DNA from: Steinernema hermaphroditum
Lineage: Eukaryota; Nematoda; Chromadorea; Rhabditida; Steinernematidae
DNA: 64,000 nucleotides
Reading direction: 5' to 3'
NCBI GenBank assembly: GCA_030435675.1
Contig: CM059624.1
Coordinates: 2,566,769-2,630,768, forward strand
The position numbers and the translations under genes were made by a program. Shown piece by piece: positions 11,053-21,892 of this stretch; the stretch's first letter is position 1, and each line of letters begins with the position of its first letter. The notes below the pieces were generated by a model. That model searched no databases and was not told the origin of the DNA. It saw only the letters and a list, made by a program, of their open reading frames with translations.

Positions 11053-13265
11053 ATGTTTGAGCTGCTTCTAGTATTGGGCATTTTCCTACTTTCTCTATTC
11101 AAGTCAGTTTGTAAAGATTCTCTGTACAAATGCTAGAAAAACCTTTAGATTTTTTAAAAATCACACTACCTACTGGAAAGACCGTGATGTCGTTGGTCCA
11201 GAGCCGATTCCTGTCTTTGGCAATCTGTTTTCTGTAATCGGAAGTGTTCAGAGAAACCCTGTCCTGCAGCTATATGAGTGGACAAAGCAATACGGTTGGT
11301 TCCAGCGGTTGCGTTGTAGTCTGAGGATAACTTTCAGGGAAGGTGTATGGTATTCAGGAGGGCTGGAGAAACACACTTGTTGTCAGCGATGTGAACATGC
11401 TGCAAGATGTATTTTTGAAGAAGTTCCAGTTTTTTCATGGAAGAAAGGTGAGCTCTCTGTGAAAAGAAAAGGAAAAAAACACCATTTATTGCTCACAATT
11501 ATAAAAGATTTGCATCGGCCGGGAATCGAACCCGGGCCGCCCGCGTGGCAGGCGAGCATTCTACCACTGAACCACCGATGCTCAACTTCTAGTTGCTCAA
11601 GTTTGTCCATTACTCTCTGTTCATCGTTTTTGCGTCTGAGGGGAATCGAACCCCTGTCGATTGCTTGGAAGGCAACCATGCTGACCATTACACCACAGAC
11701 GCGCTGTGGTAGTTATTTTCATTCTCTGATGTCACTTGAACGCAGACGAGACAGATAAGTCCTGTCTGGTTTGTTCGAACGAAGTGCACTGCAAACATGG
11801 GGGTATAGCTCAGGGGTAGAGCGCTCGCTTAGCATGCGAGAGGGCTGGGGTTCGAATCCCCATACCTCCAGAACTTTTTAGCGCATGTATTGCTTTTATT
11901 TTTACTCGAGACTTTGGTCGGAATCTTAACGTCTTTATCCCCCAACTTTAATAATCGAACCTTAAGTGACCCCTTTCAGCTGTACCCTCTAGCTCCAGAT
12001 AACGAAACTGCCGACGATGTTGATCTGTTCCACGCCAACGGCGGACGATGGAAACGTCTCCGTAGCTTGTCCAACCCCACTTTCACCAACAACAACTTGA
12101 AGAATGCAGGATGTTCCCTTTTAAGCATCCATTGAACATAGGTCCTTCTAGATCATGCCTACAGTGATCCATTCGACGCAAGTCATGATCGACTACTTGA
12201 AAGAAAAAGCCGATTCCGGAAAGTTCTTCAATATTCACACGTACGACTCATCATCTTGCCACAAAGAAAACATTTTTAGGTATTTCCAAGAGCTCACCCT
12301 GGACGTAACATCACGGATCGCATTGGGTCAAAAGGGTAGCAAACAGTTCAACAATCCGAACTTCAAGAAAGTGATCGGAGTCTTCAAGCGTGCTCCGACA
12401 ACCGTATTCCACATCATTGGATACGTTCTTCCGTTCCTGGGTCCGACCTTGAGGAAGATCGTGTTTGGGCTGTTTGATTATGGAATTATTCAAAATCCGT
12501 TCAAGGAGCTGATGGATGCGCTTAATGAGGCTGTGAAGACGAGGAAGGAAGAGAGGGTAAGGGCAGGAGGCTTGTTTATGCCAATATTCGTATTCTAGTC
12601 CCGCAGGGATGTGGAAGAACTGGACGAATTCGGAAAGCAACGCAAAGACTTCATTGACTTCTTCTTGGAAGCCGAATCGGAAGGTCAACTGGACAATGTA
12701 TGCGTCGATTTCAAGGCATCGGGAATGAAACTCATCAAGAAGCTGTCCACTACGGAGATAGGTTCCCAGTGCCTACTGTTTCTCTTAGCCGGATTCGACA
12801 CAACTGCCAATACCCTCGCTTTTACCATCTACTCACTGGCCAAATATCCTGAATTTCAAGATAGAATTCGGACTGAGATCGATGAGGTTATTGGAAGTGA
12901 CGACGTATCCTATGATCATCTAGGAAAGCTGCAATTGCTAGACTATGCTGTCAAGGAAGCACTGAGGTTATATCCTGTGGCATCTTTGTAAGTTCGACTC
13001 AGTATTGGTGGAATAATATGTCAGTTTTAGTGCAAATTCCCGTCAGTGCATGGAAACGACAATCGTCGGCAATATGATCATTGAGAAAGGGACCTATATC
13101 CAAGCGGATGTGTTCGCAGTTCACCGCGACGAATGCCTTTGGGGCGAAGATGCCGATGAATACAATCCGGATCGATGGGAATACGAGAGAAACCATCAAG
13201 CTGCGTCGTTGTCGTTTGGAATCGGGCCGAGAATGGTTGGTTGGTTAAAGGTGTTAGCAAGATAA
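11053..13265 (+). CDS. CYP13-like cytochrome P450 lacking its heme-cysteine exon
   Basis: Eight exons: 11053-11102, 11149-11294, 11338-11447, 11980-12105, 12152-12240, 12280-12556, 12599-12987 and 13031-13265. They encode a membrane anchor MFELLLVLGIFLLSLF, the segment YGKVYGIQEGWRNTLVVSD, the I-helix AGFDTT, the ExxR motif KEALRLYP and the PERF-like region NPDRWEYER. All are P450 monooxygenase landmarks, closest to the nematode CYP13/CYP3-clan. The heme loop begins correctly (FGIGPRM) but the cysteine is not reached. The frame runs on to a stop, or a GTTGGT donor at 13236 (the same donor type used after exon 2) leads to an exon I cannot find before the next gene. About 50 residues are missing. 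Intron 4 (12106-12151) appears to begin with GC. Intron 3 carries three tRNA genes. As it stands the product could not bind heme. Confidence 0.8.
11511..11581 (-). tRNA. tRNA-Gly (GCC)
   Basis: The 71-nt minus-strand sequence starts GCATCGGTGGTTCAGTGGTA, has anticodon loop CTGCCAC and T-arm GGGTTCGATTCCC, and closes a full GCATCGG/CCGATGC acceptor stem. It sits inside intron 3 of the P450 gene, antisense to it. Confidence 0.95.
11631..11702 (-). tRNA. tRNA-Gly (TCC)
   Basis: The 72-nt minus-strand cloverleaf starts GCGTCTGTGGTGTAATGGTC, has anticodon loop CTTCCAA and T-arm GGGGTTCGATTCCCC, and its acceptor ends TCAGACGC plus A. An identical sequence on the plus strand lies at 43232-43303. 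Confidence 0.95.
11799..11870 (+). tRNA. tRNA-Ala (AGC)
   Basis: The 72-nt sequence starts GGGGGTATAGCTCAGGGGTA, has anticodon stem-loop CTCGC-TTAGCAT-GCGAG and T-arm GGGGTTCGAATCCCC, and ends TACCTCCA. It is the third member of the tRNA trio inside P450 intron 3 and is on the coding strand. Confidence 0.95.
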
Positions 13266-13578
13266 GAGCTTATCAGAAATGACCATTCTGAAAGTTTGGC
13301 AAATGGCAGAACACTCAATAAGGCCAACATAACTTCACTGGCAATGCAACTGCAACAGACGTCGACTGCCAAAGGGAAGCTTTGAAAACCACAATCGAAC
13401 ATCAAGCAAACCGCTGTTAGTATACTAAAACATGCTAAAGAGCGCGCAAAAAGGGTTAATGCAAAGATTGTTGTCAAGCGGACTCGCTGGGATCACTACC
13501 CATAGATGAGCACTCATTTATGCAATTCAAACAGCTCTTTTGATGTTCGAAATGGAACAACTGTCATAGTGAAGCACT

Positions 13579-13795
13579 CCTTGGTTGGTCTTTGTTGTTG
13601 ATCTAATTCATTTTCTGATATCACCACAGTTGCGGTTAGGAACCGTCCTCCTCCTTTCCAAACCATTGGAAAGAAAGCTAGCAACTTCTCATGCGAGATA
13701 GTAGGTGGAGGAGGAGGTTGACTGTGGATGGTTCGTAGCTGCAACTGTGGTGATATCAGAAAATGAATTAGATCAACAACAAAGACCAACCAAGG
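13579..13795. repeat. Perfect 55-bp inverted repeat (hairpin)
   Basis: The arm 13579-13633 is the exact reverse complement of 13741-13795 over all 55 bases, with a 107-nt loop that itself contains short inverted segments (TTTCCAAACCATTGGAAAG). It lies between the truncated P450 and a small secreted-protein gene. No target-site duplication is obvious. It could be a small MITE or a source of hairpin RNA. Confidence 0.9.
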
Positions 13796-13844
13796 ATAAA
13801 CAGTCCGCACAGTTTATGATGCTAAGCAAAAGACACTTCTTGAA

Positions 13845-14246
13845 CTACAACTCGATTAGCATCTCTTGCCTTCCTTTGCCTTTGCTGCAGAAGTAGAGGC
13901 CCTTGACTGCGCCGTCTCCTTTGGGCTTCACGCGAGAAATGTAGTCCTGGATCTGCCGTATTTCCACACTAGAAAGGACCCGCGGCGTCGAGCTGAGATC
14001 GTAGAGTACGCGATTCTAAAGCTGGCAAGATAACTAGGATAGTTAAGATTGATAATTAGAAGTTAGAATCAGTGCGTTTACAAGCCACGAAGAAAGGTCT
14101 ACATTACTACATTTAAAAAAGACAGAAAAGCCTGTTCTTACCCGCCAATTGATGACACATTGCTTATAGTTGTGACCAGCCCCCAGGTGGCCGTGAATGA
14201 CGGCGACGAGGCAGAGGAACACGATCGTAAGTGTTGACGTTTTCAT
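13845..14246 (-). CDS. Small secreted two-cysteine protein, 2 exons
   Basis: Minus-strand exons 14246-14142 (35 codons) and 14015-13845 join in phase 0 to give a 91-residue protein. It starts MKTSTLTIVFLCLVAVIHGH, a clear signal peptide. The mature part of about 70 residues has two cysteines, one in NYKQCVINW and one in YFCSKGKGRQ, and ends EMLIEL. I know no named family for it. It is homologous along its full length to the interrupted gene at 53080-53591: exon 1 is the same length, the intron phase is the same and the cysteines align. Secretion is inferred from the N-terminus. The function is unknown. Confidence 0.75.
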
Positions 14247-14664
14247 GACTGACGAATGCGAGAGAAACACACGGCAATTAGCTTTTGTATGCAACTGATA
14301 AGGACGCCGTTTGCTCGTTAAATCGATATTTACAAACTCCGCTGTTAAAAATCGTTAATGTTGACTAATATATTACTAAAATACACGTTTTCAAGCAGAT
14401 GATAATAGTTAACAAAAGAAGCTGACAACGCACTAAGAATACCTATAACCTGATCGATTTTAGTGCGTCGGAATGCGACTTGCGAATATGATATCGAAGA
14501 TAGCGCTGGTGAATATTCTCACAAACTTCCGAATTATCCCTTCGCCCCAGATCGACGAAGAAATGGAGTTGGTGGGAGGTTCGGCGCTACAACCCAAGGC
14601 TGTTATTGTCCGATTGGAAGCTATTTAGTTATTTGTGTCTCTATTATAAAAGCTGGAAAAGATT

Positions 14665-14734
14665 TGCATCGGCCGGGAATCGAACCCGGGCCGCCCGCGT
14701 GGCAGGCGAGCATTCTACCACGAACCACCGATGC
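14665..14734 (-). tRNA. tRNA-Gly (GCC), one base short in the D arm
   Basis: This is identical to the gene at 11511-11581 except that one A is missing in the D loop (GGTTCGTGG instead of GGTTCAGTGG). That base is conserved A14, which normally pairs with U8 in the tertiary fold. The copy may therefore be a pseudogene, although stems and anticodon are intact. Confidence 0.75.
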
Positions 14735-14869
14735 TGCATCTCAGCATCGGTTAGTTAAAGTCTACGACTTAAATTATCATTCTTTTCATCCTACGTGATT
14801 ATCCAATTCTTTTCGCTTGGATCTTAGACAAAAAGGACAAAACCCTCAAAAATGCAAATAAAACTAATC

Positions 14870-14941
14870 TGCGTCTGAGGGGAATCGAACCCCTGTCGAT
14901 TGCTTGGAAGGCAACCATGCTGACCATTACACCACAGACGC
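14870..14941 (-). tRNA. tRNA-Gly (TCC), second copy
   Basis: The cloverleaf, anticodon loop CTTCCAA and length (72 nt) match those at 11631-11702. It is the second member of the duplicated trio. Confidence 0.93.
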
Positions 14942-15045
14942 GCTGCAGGACAACTGTTCATTCTCTAATGTCACTTGAATGCAGACTAGACAGATAAGTG
15001 CTGAAATCGTGTCTGGTTTGTGTGAACGAAGTGCATAGCTGATGT

Positions 15046-15117
15046 GGGGGTATAGCTCAGGGGTAGAGCGCTCGCTTAGCATGCGAGAGGGCTGGGGTTC
15101 GAATCCCCATACCTCCA
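15046..15117 (+). tRNA. tRNA-Ala (AGC), second copy
   Basis: The sequence is the same as 11799-11870, in the same orientation relative to the other two tRNAs. The flanks GTCACTTGAA-GCAGAC...GACAGATAAGT before it and a T-rich tail after it are also shared with the first trio. Confidence 0.95.
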
Positions 15118-15245
15118 GAAATCTTTTTACACATGTTACTTTTATTTTTTGTAACTCCAAATGCCCCGATGCCCAATACAGAAAGTGTTTAGATACATAT
15201 TTACATATAAAATACAATTACGAGGTAAATGAACTCCACCCGAGG

Positions 15246-18200
15246 CTACGATATGAGAGGGCGCCTATCTTCTTCCATCGAACCCATTTCCGAATTCACC
15301 GCAGTGTTCGATATCGAGCGCGGCTCCGAACCGGGGACGTATTCGCTGAGGACGTCTTCGTCGTCGAGCGTCCCACTCCTGCCCACCGATGACCGTAGCT
15401 GTTCGTCGCGAAGCCATAGCGGATACATGAGACAGTGAATCACCCTACAAGAATACGAGTCAAGATGCGTTATTTAGTTTGGCCCCTTGTTTGCAACGAA
15501 CCATGACTCCTTTCGTAAAAGCTGCTTTCGTGATTCAAGACTTGTTTGGGGAATATAAACAGCTACAGCTAAGCAATCAAAATTTGTCACCAAAGCAGTC
15601 AGTTTGCATTGTGTGTTGATAGAGCAAGGTAGAGTCATACTGATTACATCGAAAATCGAGCTACAGTAACATATGGAATGCAGAGTTAAGACCTCGAAGC
15701 GTGGAAGGCTTTCTTGTAAATTTGCACTTAGGGTTTCAGACTGTTTTTCGTAGCAAATTTCAGAAACCACCCAGAAACCTATAAGGTGCATTTTTGCTTG
15801 GCTATATATGTTGTTCTCCAAACCTTATGTACCTTATCCATCAAGGAACGCTTCGAAAGCGTCATACACCACAAGCTTAATCTGATGTTCGAAATTGTTC
15901 CTTCGATATGACCAAATAGGAAGTTTAGAACCAACTAACCACAATAAGTACTATGATGACCATAACCTACACACACTACTTCGGAGGCAGTGAAGCGAAT
16001 TGAGCCCGAGTCGAGACAACTGAGCCAAGCCGAACCAGGCCGGGTCGATCCGAGCTGAGTCGGCTCCATTTGAGTTGTCTTTACTGTTTGGAAGCATGTA
16101 ATTACTTTTAGATTTGACTTCACTTTTAGATTAGAGTTAAATTCTTAGAATTTCTTAGATATCCTCTGCCGTATCGGTTGAATGATCACTCACAGTTGTC
16201 CAATGAGCACGACGAGGTTGAGTCCAGCGGCGAGAAGGAAAGTCATGCCCGGCCAGTAGTCCAACGTGGCGTTGTACATCAAGTTGAACGTCGGCGTCGC
16301 TATGATCGGACACATGGTCATGATGATTCCGAAGAGCGTCAGCACTCTAGCCGTCTCCTCCTTGGCCACCATTCTCGGAACGAACGAGCGATAACCAGGC
16401 CCGATGCATCCGGCGAACATGGTTATCCCTCCGGCGACAAAAATCATCTGCGTCGTGTCGGCGAAGGCGAGAATGGAGAACACCAAGAAGCTGGCGAACA
16501 CACCGACCATGACCAGGACACTGTCCTTGCCGAGAAAGTTGAATTTGAGCATGATGAGAGGGATGGCGATCATCCCGAAGCAGACGAACATCTGGTTGAA
16601 GATCGAAAAGATGCTGAAAAGTTGATCGGACCAGTTGAAAGGCGCCTTCTTGATCATTAGGAACAGGATGCCATTGTCTGGAAGAAGGAAGAAATAGGAA
16701 GAAGAGCACGCCTTTACACATACCCACTGCCAAGAACTCGACGAAAACGAACAATATCGACAGGTTAAGACAGAAACGAGTCCATCCCGGTCTCCGCGCC
16801 ACAACCACCTCCACAAGGTCGTAAACAAAGGCCTTCGCCTTTTTCCCGCAGCCGACAGTCGAACCTGCAGAGCTTAAAGCAAGAGTAGAGTCCTCGGGAT
16901 AGGGCACTGAAACGTACGTCTGAATATAGAAGAAACAACGAGTCTACCGTGGTGCGTTTCTCGGACACAAAGCAACGAATACCCGAAAGCTATAAGGGTC
17001 ATAAGGGCGGCAGTGACGTAGGCGTAGACGTAGCCGTTTATGTGGTCCTGAATGCTGTCTTCGGCTGGTCGGGAGCTCAGGGAGGTGACAATGTCGCCGA
17101 CGAGGAGTCCGAAGGCTTGGGCAGCTGAAGCGACACAGATTTTGATGGGGATGGTCGACGATTCCTAAAGTGCTCCAAGTGATCTATCGCGGGCCAATTA
17201 CTCACCAGTTTATGGCTAGAGCGTGTCTCGTCTGTCACAATAGCCATCGTAGACGAAAATAGAGTCGGCATGCCTCCAAGCATTCCCTGGAAGATCATGG
17301 TCCCGAGGAGGACGTAGTATATATTTAGCCAGGAGTATGTTAAGGAGGCGAACAAGTGGAGTAGGACGTAGATGATCAGCACGAAGAGACTTATGAGAAG
17401 AGGCTTTCGACGGCCACCTGATCCATCTGACCACATTCCAATCAGCGGGGCGGTTACAAGGGTGGGAATGCTGTTGGCTATCTGCAGAGAGGGACATCGA
17501 TTCGGGGGTGATGGCTGTGCCTACCACAATCCATATCTTCATCGTCGATATATCCCTTTCCACGTCATTCTGGAACTCTGTGTAGTTCTTAAGGGAGAGG
17601 TGGGCGCAAACGGCCGACGCGTTTCGGCTCCCGTCCACCCATCTCGGCTAAGAAGTACATAAAATCTCAGAAGATCATAGATTTCCAACTAACTGCATTG
17701 GGATTCTCTTCGTAGAGCTGATTGCATCGAGCCCAAAAGATGAAAATAGGGCCGTTGGTGATGAGGATGCCGAAGGCGACGGAATAGATGAAGATCGTCG
17801 GTTCGACGTTTATGGAAAGGCGCTTGAGTACGGACCTGGAGTCGCTGGACGAAACGGCCGATGTGGTCATCGCCACGTCGTGGTGCGTTCCGGGGACACC
17901 ATTTGGTTGCGAGGCCCGTCGAAGTTGATTCTCTTCGGCGCGAAATGTCTGGAATGGGCAGTGTATGTAGACTGGATTGATGGGCACAGCCAAATAGGAA
18001 TTTGACGACCGGTTTTCACACTATCTAAAAATATCGTCCGTTCGGTGTTCGCCATGGTTGGATTCGGGGATCTTCCGATGGTTTGTCTTGTGTGGCTCTT
18101 TTGACCGCTTATCTGGGGTAAATTTTGCTAAAAACGGAGGATCTCTGCAAAACATTGTTATCGAAGTGGAAGACATAAATATTTCAGTGATAGGAAGCGA

Positions 18201-18502
18201 AGAAAAGAATCTTTCAGCGAACGTGGAGTGACATCAAAATGGTCTCTTAAGCCATGGGACAGTCAATGTTGTCAGAAGATACTGAAGACGTTGGACAGCG
18301 TGCCGTTGAGATATTTAAAAAAAACGTCTTTCGTGGTCACTTTCCATTTCAGACAGTAGGCAGCAGGTTGACTGCCGCAATCCAGATACAATGGACTCAC
18401 CCTCGTCTCATCTGTCGCCACAGACATTGAAATTTCGGAATCGAGAGTGGCCGTCTCGACGACGAGTTGGCGTCGAGTTCCAGGCTGTGGCTCCATCGCC
18501 AT
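15246..18502 (-). CDS. SLC46-like major facilitator transporter, 8 exons
   Basis: Minus-strand exons 18502-18401, 17948-17694, 17647-17525, 17481-17206, 17164-16918, 16864-16724, 16677-16194 and 15444-15246 join with matching phases to 608 residues. Landmarks are the first membrane segment after [16 protein letters not shown], a glycosylatable lumenal loop (NAS, NYT), the TM2-TM3 loop [13 protein letters not shown], the mid-protein phrase VRETHHGR, and a last helix that crosses the final splice site ([19 protein letters not shown]). This matches the SLC46 (proton-coupled folate and related solute) branch of the MFS. Without the last exon the frame would stop at 16190, but the GTGAGT donor there and the continuous helix favour splicing. 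The first exon is the least certain; the frame could also begin inside exon 2. Substrate is unknown. Confidence 0.8.
15985..16075 (-). repeat. Degenerate GGCTCGACTCGGCTTG-type repeat
   Basis: On the minus strand the last intron of the SLC46-like gene contains runs of GGCTTGGCTCAG, CGACTCGGGCTC and CGACCCGGCCTGG. Related text on the plus strand lies at 53789-53830 (CTGGCTCGACTCGGCTTGAC). The structure is a short low-complexity repeat, not a gene. Confidence 0.5.
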
Positions 18503-18509
18503 TCCGACG

Positions 18510-18958
18510 CGAGAAGCAGATGGTGAAGCAGGAGCCGAGGGTTCAGTCGCGAGTGCGCTGCTATCAACAAGTCGCCATATCAGCAGTCGCGTCCTTCTTT
18601 TTCTATCGCCTTCTTCACCAGATTAGCTTACTCAACAGATCGACAAACAATTCGTCGACTGTTTTCAGAGTGAGCAGGCGAATGAACTGCCGCCTGTGCG
18701 CTTGGTGTCCCATTCGCGCACTCTCTCCGCACCTGCTGCACCGCGTCACGTGTTTACTCCCTTGCAGCGGAAAAACCAATCCATGTTCAGATAAACACTG
18801 GCACTGCGATCCCCAGAAAACACGTGAGTCGAGATGGACACCAGTTTTATTACGTTATTACTTAAAACTATCACTTGGCTAACAAGGCATTCTTTACAAA
18901 CAAGAACTCAACAAAAATAAATTAAATACCACAACAAGGCAAGGATAGTCGTAGTCGT
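18510..18958. other. Spacer between SLC46-like gene and calreticulin
   Basis: No exon is visible. The part at 18735-18900, which is the 3' flank of calreticulin, reappears at 26260-26420 next to a calreticulin pseudogene (shared CGTCACGTGTTTAC and CCCTTGCAGCGG). Confidence 0.55.
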
Positions 18959-20267
18959 TTATAGCTCATCGTGGTCCTTCTCGTCAGCCTTCTCTTCCTC
19001 TTCTTCATCATCGTCCTTCTCGTCTTCATCTTCCTTCTTAGCGTCTTCCTCCTCCTTGCGCTTCTTCTCTTCTTCCTCGCGCTTTTTGCGCTCCTCCTCG
19101 TCGTGGGCTTCCTTCTTTGTTTTCTCTTCTTCCTTCAGCTTGTCGAAGGTTTCGGCAGCATGGGCCTGAGCATCTTCAATGCTGTCGGCAACGAGGATGT
19201 TGTCGAAGATGGATCCCGACTTGACCTGCCAGATGTCGATTCCGATGGCTCCCCAGTCGTTGTAAAGGTACAGCTCATCGTCAGGGGTGTATTCGGGGTT
19301 GTCGATTTCGGGGTGGATCCACTTGCCCTACGATAAACGAGATAAGCACTAGCAGATAGTAGTCAATAAACAAACCTTGTATTCGGGATTCTTGATCTGC
19401 TTAGGCTTCCAGTCACCCTTGTACTCGGGGTTGTCGATCATGGGAGGCTCCCATTCTCCATCCATGTCGTCGTCCCAGTCTTCAGGCTTCTTGGCTTCGG
19501 GGTCGGGAATGTGCTCTGGCTTCTCCCAGTCTTCAGGCTTGGAGTCCTCAGGATCATCAATGTACTCTCGCTCATCCCAGTCCTCAGGCTTCTTGGCATC
19601 GGGATCCTTGATCTTCTTAGCGGGGAGAAGGTCCCAGTCAGACTCGAGGTCGCCGCTTTCGACCTTCTCACCATCGATCTGGACTTCGTAAGTGTTGTCA
19701 GCGTTCAGCACAAGAGTGTATAGGTGGGTGAGTTCATCGTCCTTGCAACGAATGTCCTTCTTGATTAAATGATTCTTGCCCTTATAGTTGAAGATGACGT
19801 GCACTTTCTTGGTGCCGGGTCCGCAGATATCGGGACCGAACATGACATTGTATGGGGTTTCACCGTGGAAATCCTTGAGGTCCACGTCGGAGGCCATGAC
19901 CTAGGAGAACAACAATCAAACCTATTCCACAGGAGAATATGCCAACCTTGACATATCCTCCACCACAGTCAATTCCTTGTTCGTGCTTCACGGTGAACTG
20001 GATGACGGTGCTCTTTCCCTTGTTGGAGAACTTCTTGGGGAACTTGGCAGCAATCGAGTAGAACTTGGCATCCTGCGCGGTTTTGATTCCAGCATCACGC
20101 TCTGCGTCTCCAAAAAACTTGCCAGCAGAGAGCTCAAACTTTCCGTAGTCATTTTTGTGTTCGGACTGAATCCAACGCTCTGTGTAATCCTTTCCGAAAT
20201 CTTCTTGGAAGTACACCTCGGCTGTGGCATACGCCAAAGCCGCGAGCAACAACGCGGCAGTACGCAT
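18959..20267 (-). CDS. crt-1: Calreticulin, 3 exons, HDEL retention signal
   Basis: Minus-strand exons 20267-19947, 19900-19376 and 19327-18959 give 404 residues. The signal peptide is MRTAALLLAALAYATA. The N-domain has both family signatures (KHEQGIDCGGGYVK and VMFGPDICG). The P-domain has three DPxxxKPEDWD repeats followed by three NPEYKG-type repeats. The C-domain is strongly acidic and ends HDEL. Calreticulin is the calcium-binding lectin chaperone of the ER lumen that helps fold glycoproteins and buffers calcium. An acceptor TTTCAG lies 7 nt before the ATG. Upstream sites fit control by the unfolded-protein response. Length and domain order agree with the usual nematode protein. A truncated duplicate is at 26.4-27.0 kb. 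Confidence 0.96.
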
Positions 20268-20485
20268 AATTTACCTGAAACAAACAGGCATAAAGCACAA
20301 AACACGCTAGAAAAAAAGAGAATTGTGAGAATCGGAAGAAGCACGAGTGATCACGACTGATCCACGGGAAGTGGTTTAATACTCGTTCGCTAGCTGTGAA
20401 CGTTCACAACGCTGCTGATGTGGTGGACGCAGCCATGGCCAGCACATCGAGGGGCGGGGCGCCAGAGTCGTGAGGGCACTCGCTG

Positions 20486-20511
20486 ATTGGTCCACGTCAG
20501 CAAGCGCCAAT
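20486..20511 (-). promoter_or_regulatory. UPRE/ERSE-like element upstream of calreticulin
   Basis: On the gene strand the block reads TGACGTGG, the consensus XBP1-binding UPRE core, immediately followed by a CCAAT box; a second CCAAT box lies on the other strand at 20507-20511. It is about 225 nt upstream of the calreticulin ATG. The arrangement fits ER-stress induction, but this is inferred from motif and position only. Confidence 0.6.
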
Positions 20512-20519
20512 CGCACAAG

Positions 20520-21200
20520 AACACACACGTCTGCAACGCGGCGCGTGCGGCTGCAGTTCGTTAACACGACGACGCGTAAATTTCGATAAACGCGTCGCGC
20601 GATGCCAAATGTTAAAACTGTGAACGTTAGCAAGGATGGATCAATACGTGGTGACAATGCACCAACCACAAACGCCAAACAAAATCGTAAATCAGAGTTT
20701 CATAATATTCGCTGCAAAATTCAACAACAAATTAGATAAAGCATTCAATTGGTTACGAATATTGCAAGCGAAATAGCCAAAAGCAGAAAGCATCGAAAGC
20801 ATCCAAATTCACGACAGCAACCAGTCAACAAATGATCAACTGAACGACTGACTGTTTCTGTGCGAGCGATCACTTTTAGGCCCATGGGCGATCCGTCTAG
20901 GCGCAACTGTCTAATCGAACGTTCGAGAACATTTTTTACTGAAATATACAATGTTCATCCACATCAGTAAGAAGAAATATCGTTGCAATGTCTCAAATCG
21001 AACATTCGGGAATAATTTTGGCGGAGATGTTGCACAGCGGTTCAGACAGACCGTCTCATTTCCTTAATCGAATATTCCAGAACAATTCTGCAACCACACG
21101 AAACTGTTGCAAGCCGTGTTTCGTAGAAAAGGAGAAAATCGTAAAGAAAATTGACATCTCAGATGTGGAAATCTACTCGTACTTCATGCACCTGACTAAT
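20520..21200. other. Calreticulin upstream region, no gene seen
   Basis: The stretch contains GC-rich inverted CGACGCGT/ACGCGTCG motifs at 20570-20600 and then AT-rich sequence. No coding exon, tRNA or known repeat is visible before the transposon at 21211. Confidence 0.45.
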
Positions 21201-21511
21201 CCAAACTATACACTGCAGCGCAAAGCTATAGGGTCACCCCGCTGTGTTTCTGGTTCTGTCACTTTCCACAGCTTCCTGGGGAAACCAGCATGCGTACGTG
21301 GTAGACCATTCACTGAAACACAGGGAACGCCACTTTCCCCGGAAACACATGCACACATTAGGGGGCTACGGCAGGTAGAACTTTCCAGGGTGCCTCTGCA
21401 CCTGTGCAAAATTATAGGGTCACTTCAGTATTTCGCGTGTATTTCGCTATTTCCCTCGCGGTTTTTTGCCTGCTTTCTTTTAATTCGCTCCTGTTCAGAT
21501 GTTTATCAACA

Positions 21512-21892
21512 ATGCCACGCGTTACGAAGCTGTCGAACGAGAAAAAAGCCGCGATTTCAGCGTTTCAGAAGGCCGGCTACAAGACTCATTGGATGGCCTC
21601 CGATGTTCGCCGAAATCGGCACGTGGTTTGGAAATTTTTGTTTCTGGTGAACGTGTATGACTCTGCGTTAGGAAAGGCGCACGCGCAAGTCGTAGCCACG
21701 CGTGAGAAGCGATTGAGCATGCGCGCTGGTTGTATGTCTACGGTAGATTGTCGGAAGATTCTGGAGAATTTGCAGCTCAATTTCGAGTTGCTGCTCTGGA
21801 AATCGACAGAAACACGGAAGTCAGTGACCGCACTGCACGTTTGGCAGTCGTTTGAACCGATTTGCGTCGAAACGGGAGCGCCTACGAGCTGA
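21512..21892 (+). pseudogene. N-terminal Tc-like transposase fragment, left arm
   Basis: The frame starts MPRVTKLSNEKKAAISAFQK and passes through GYKTHWMASDVRRNRHVVWK, a helix-turn-helix resembling the Tc3-type DNA-binding domain, then a second helical region around STVDCRKILENLQLN. It stops before any DDE catalytic domain. The mirrored copy is at 22472-22173. Confidence 0.65.

Noticed and set aside
16178..16660. 160-codon charged plus-strand frame
   Set aside because: Antisense shadow of exon 7 of the SLC46-like transporter.
16983..17000. Donor-like GGGTATTC inside the SLC46-like gene at 16983
   Set aside because: Splicing there breaks the frame, whereas reading through gives the family phrase [13 protein letters not shown] and a better donor at 16917.
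18971..19336. 121-codon hydrophobic plus-strand frame
   Set aside because: It is the antisense of the acidic calreticulin C-domain; GAA/GAG codons read as TTC/CTC.
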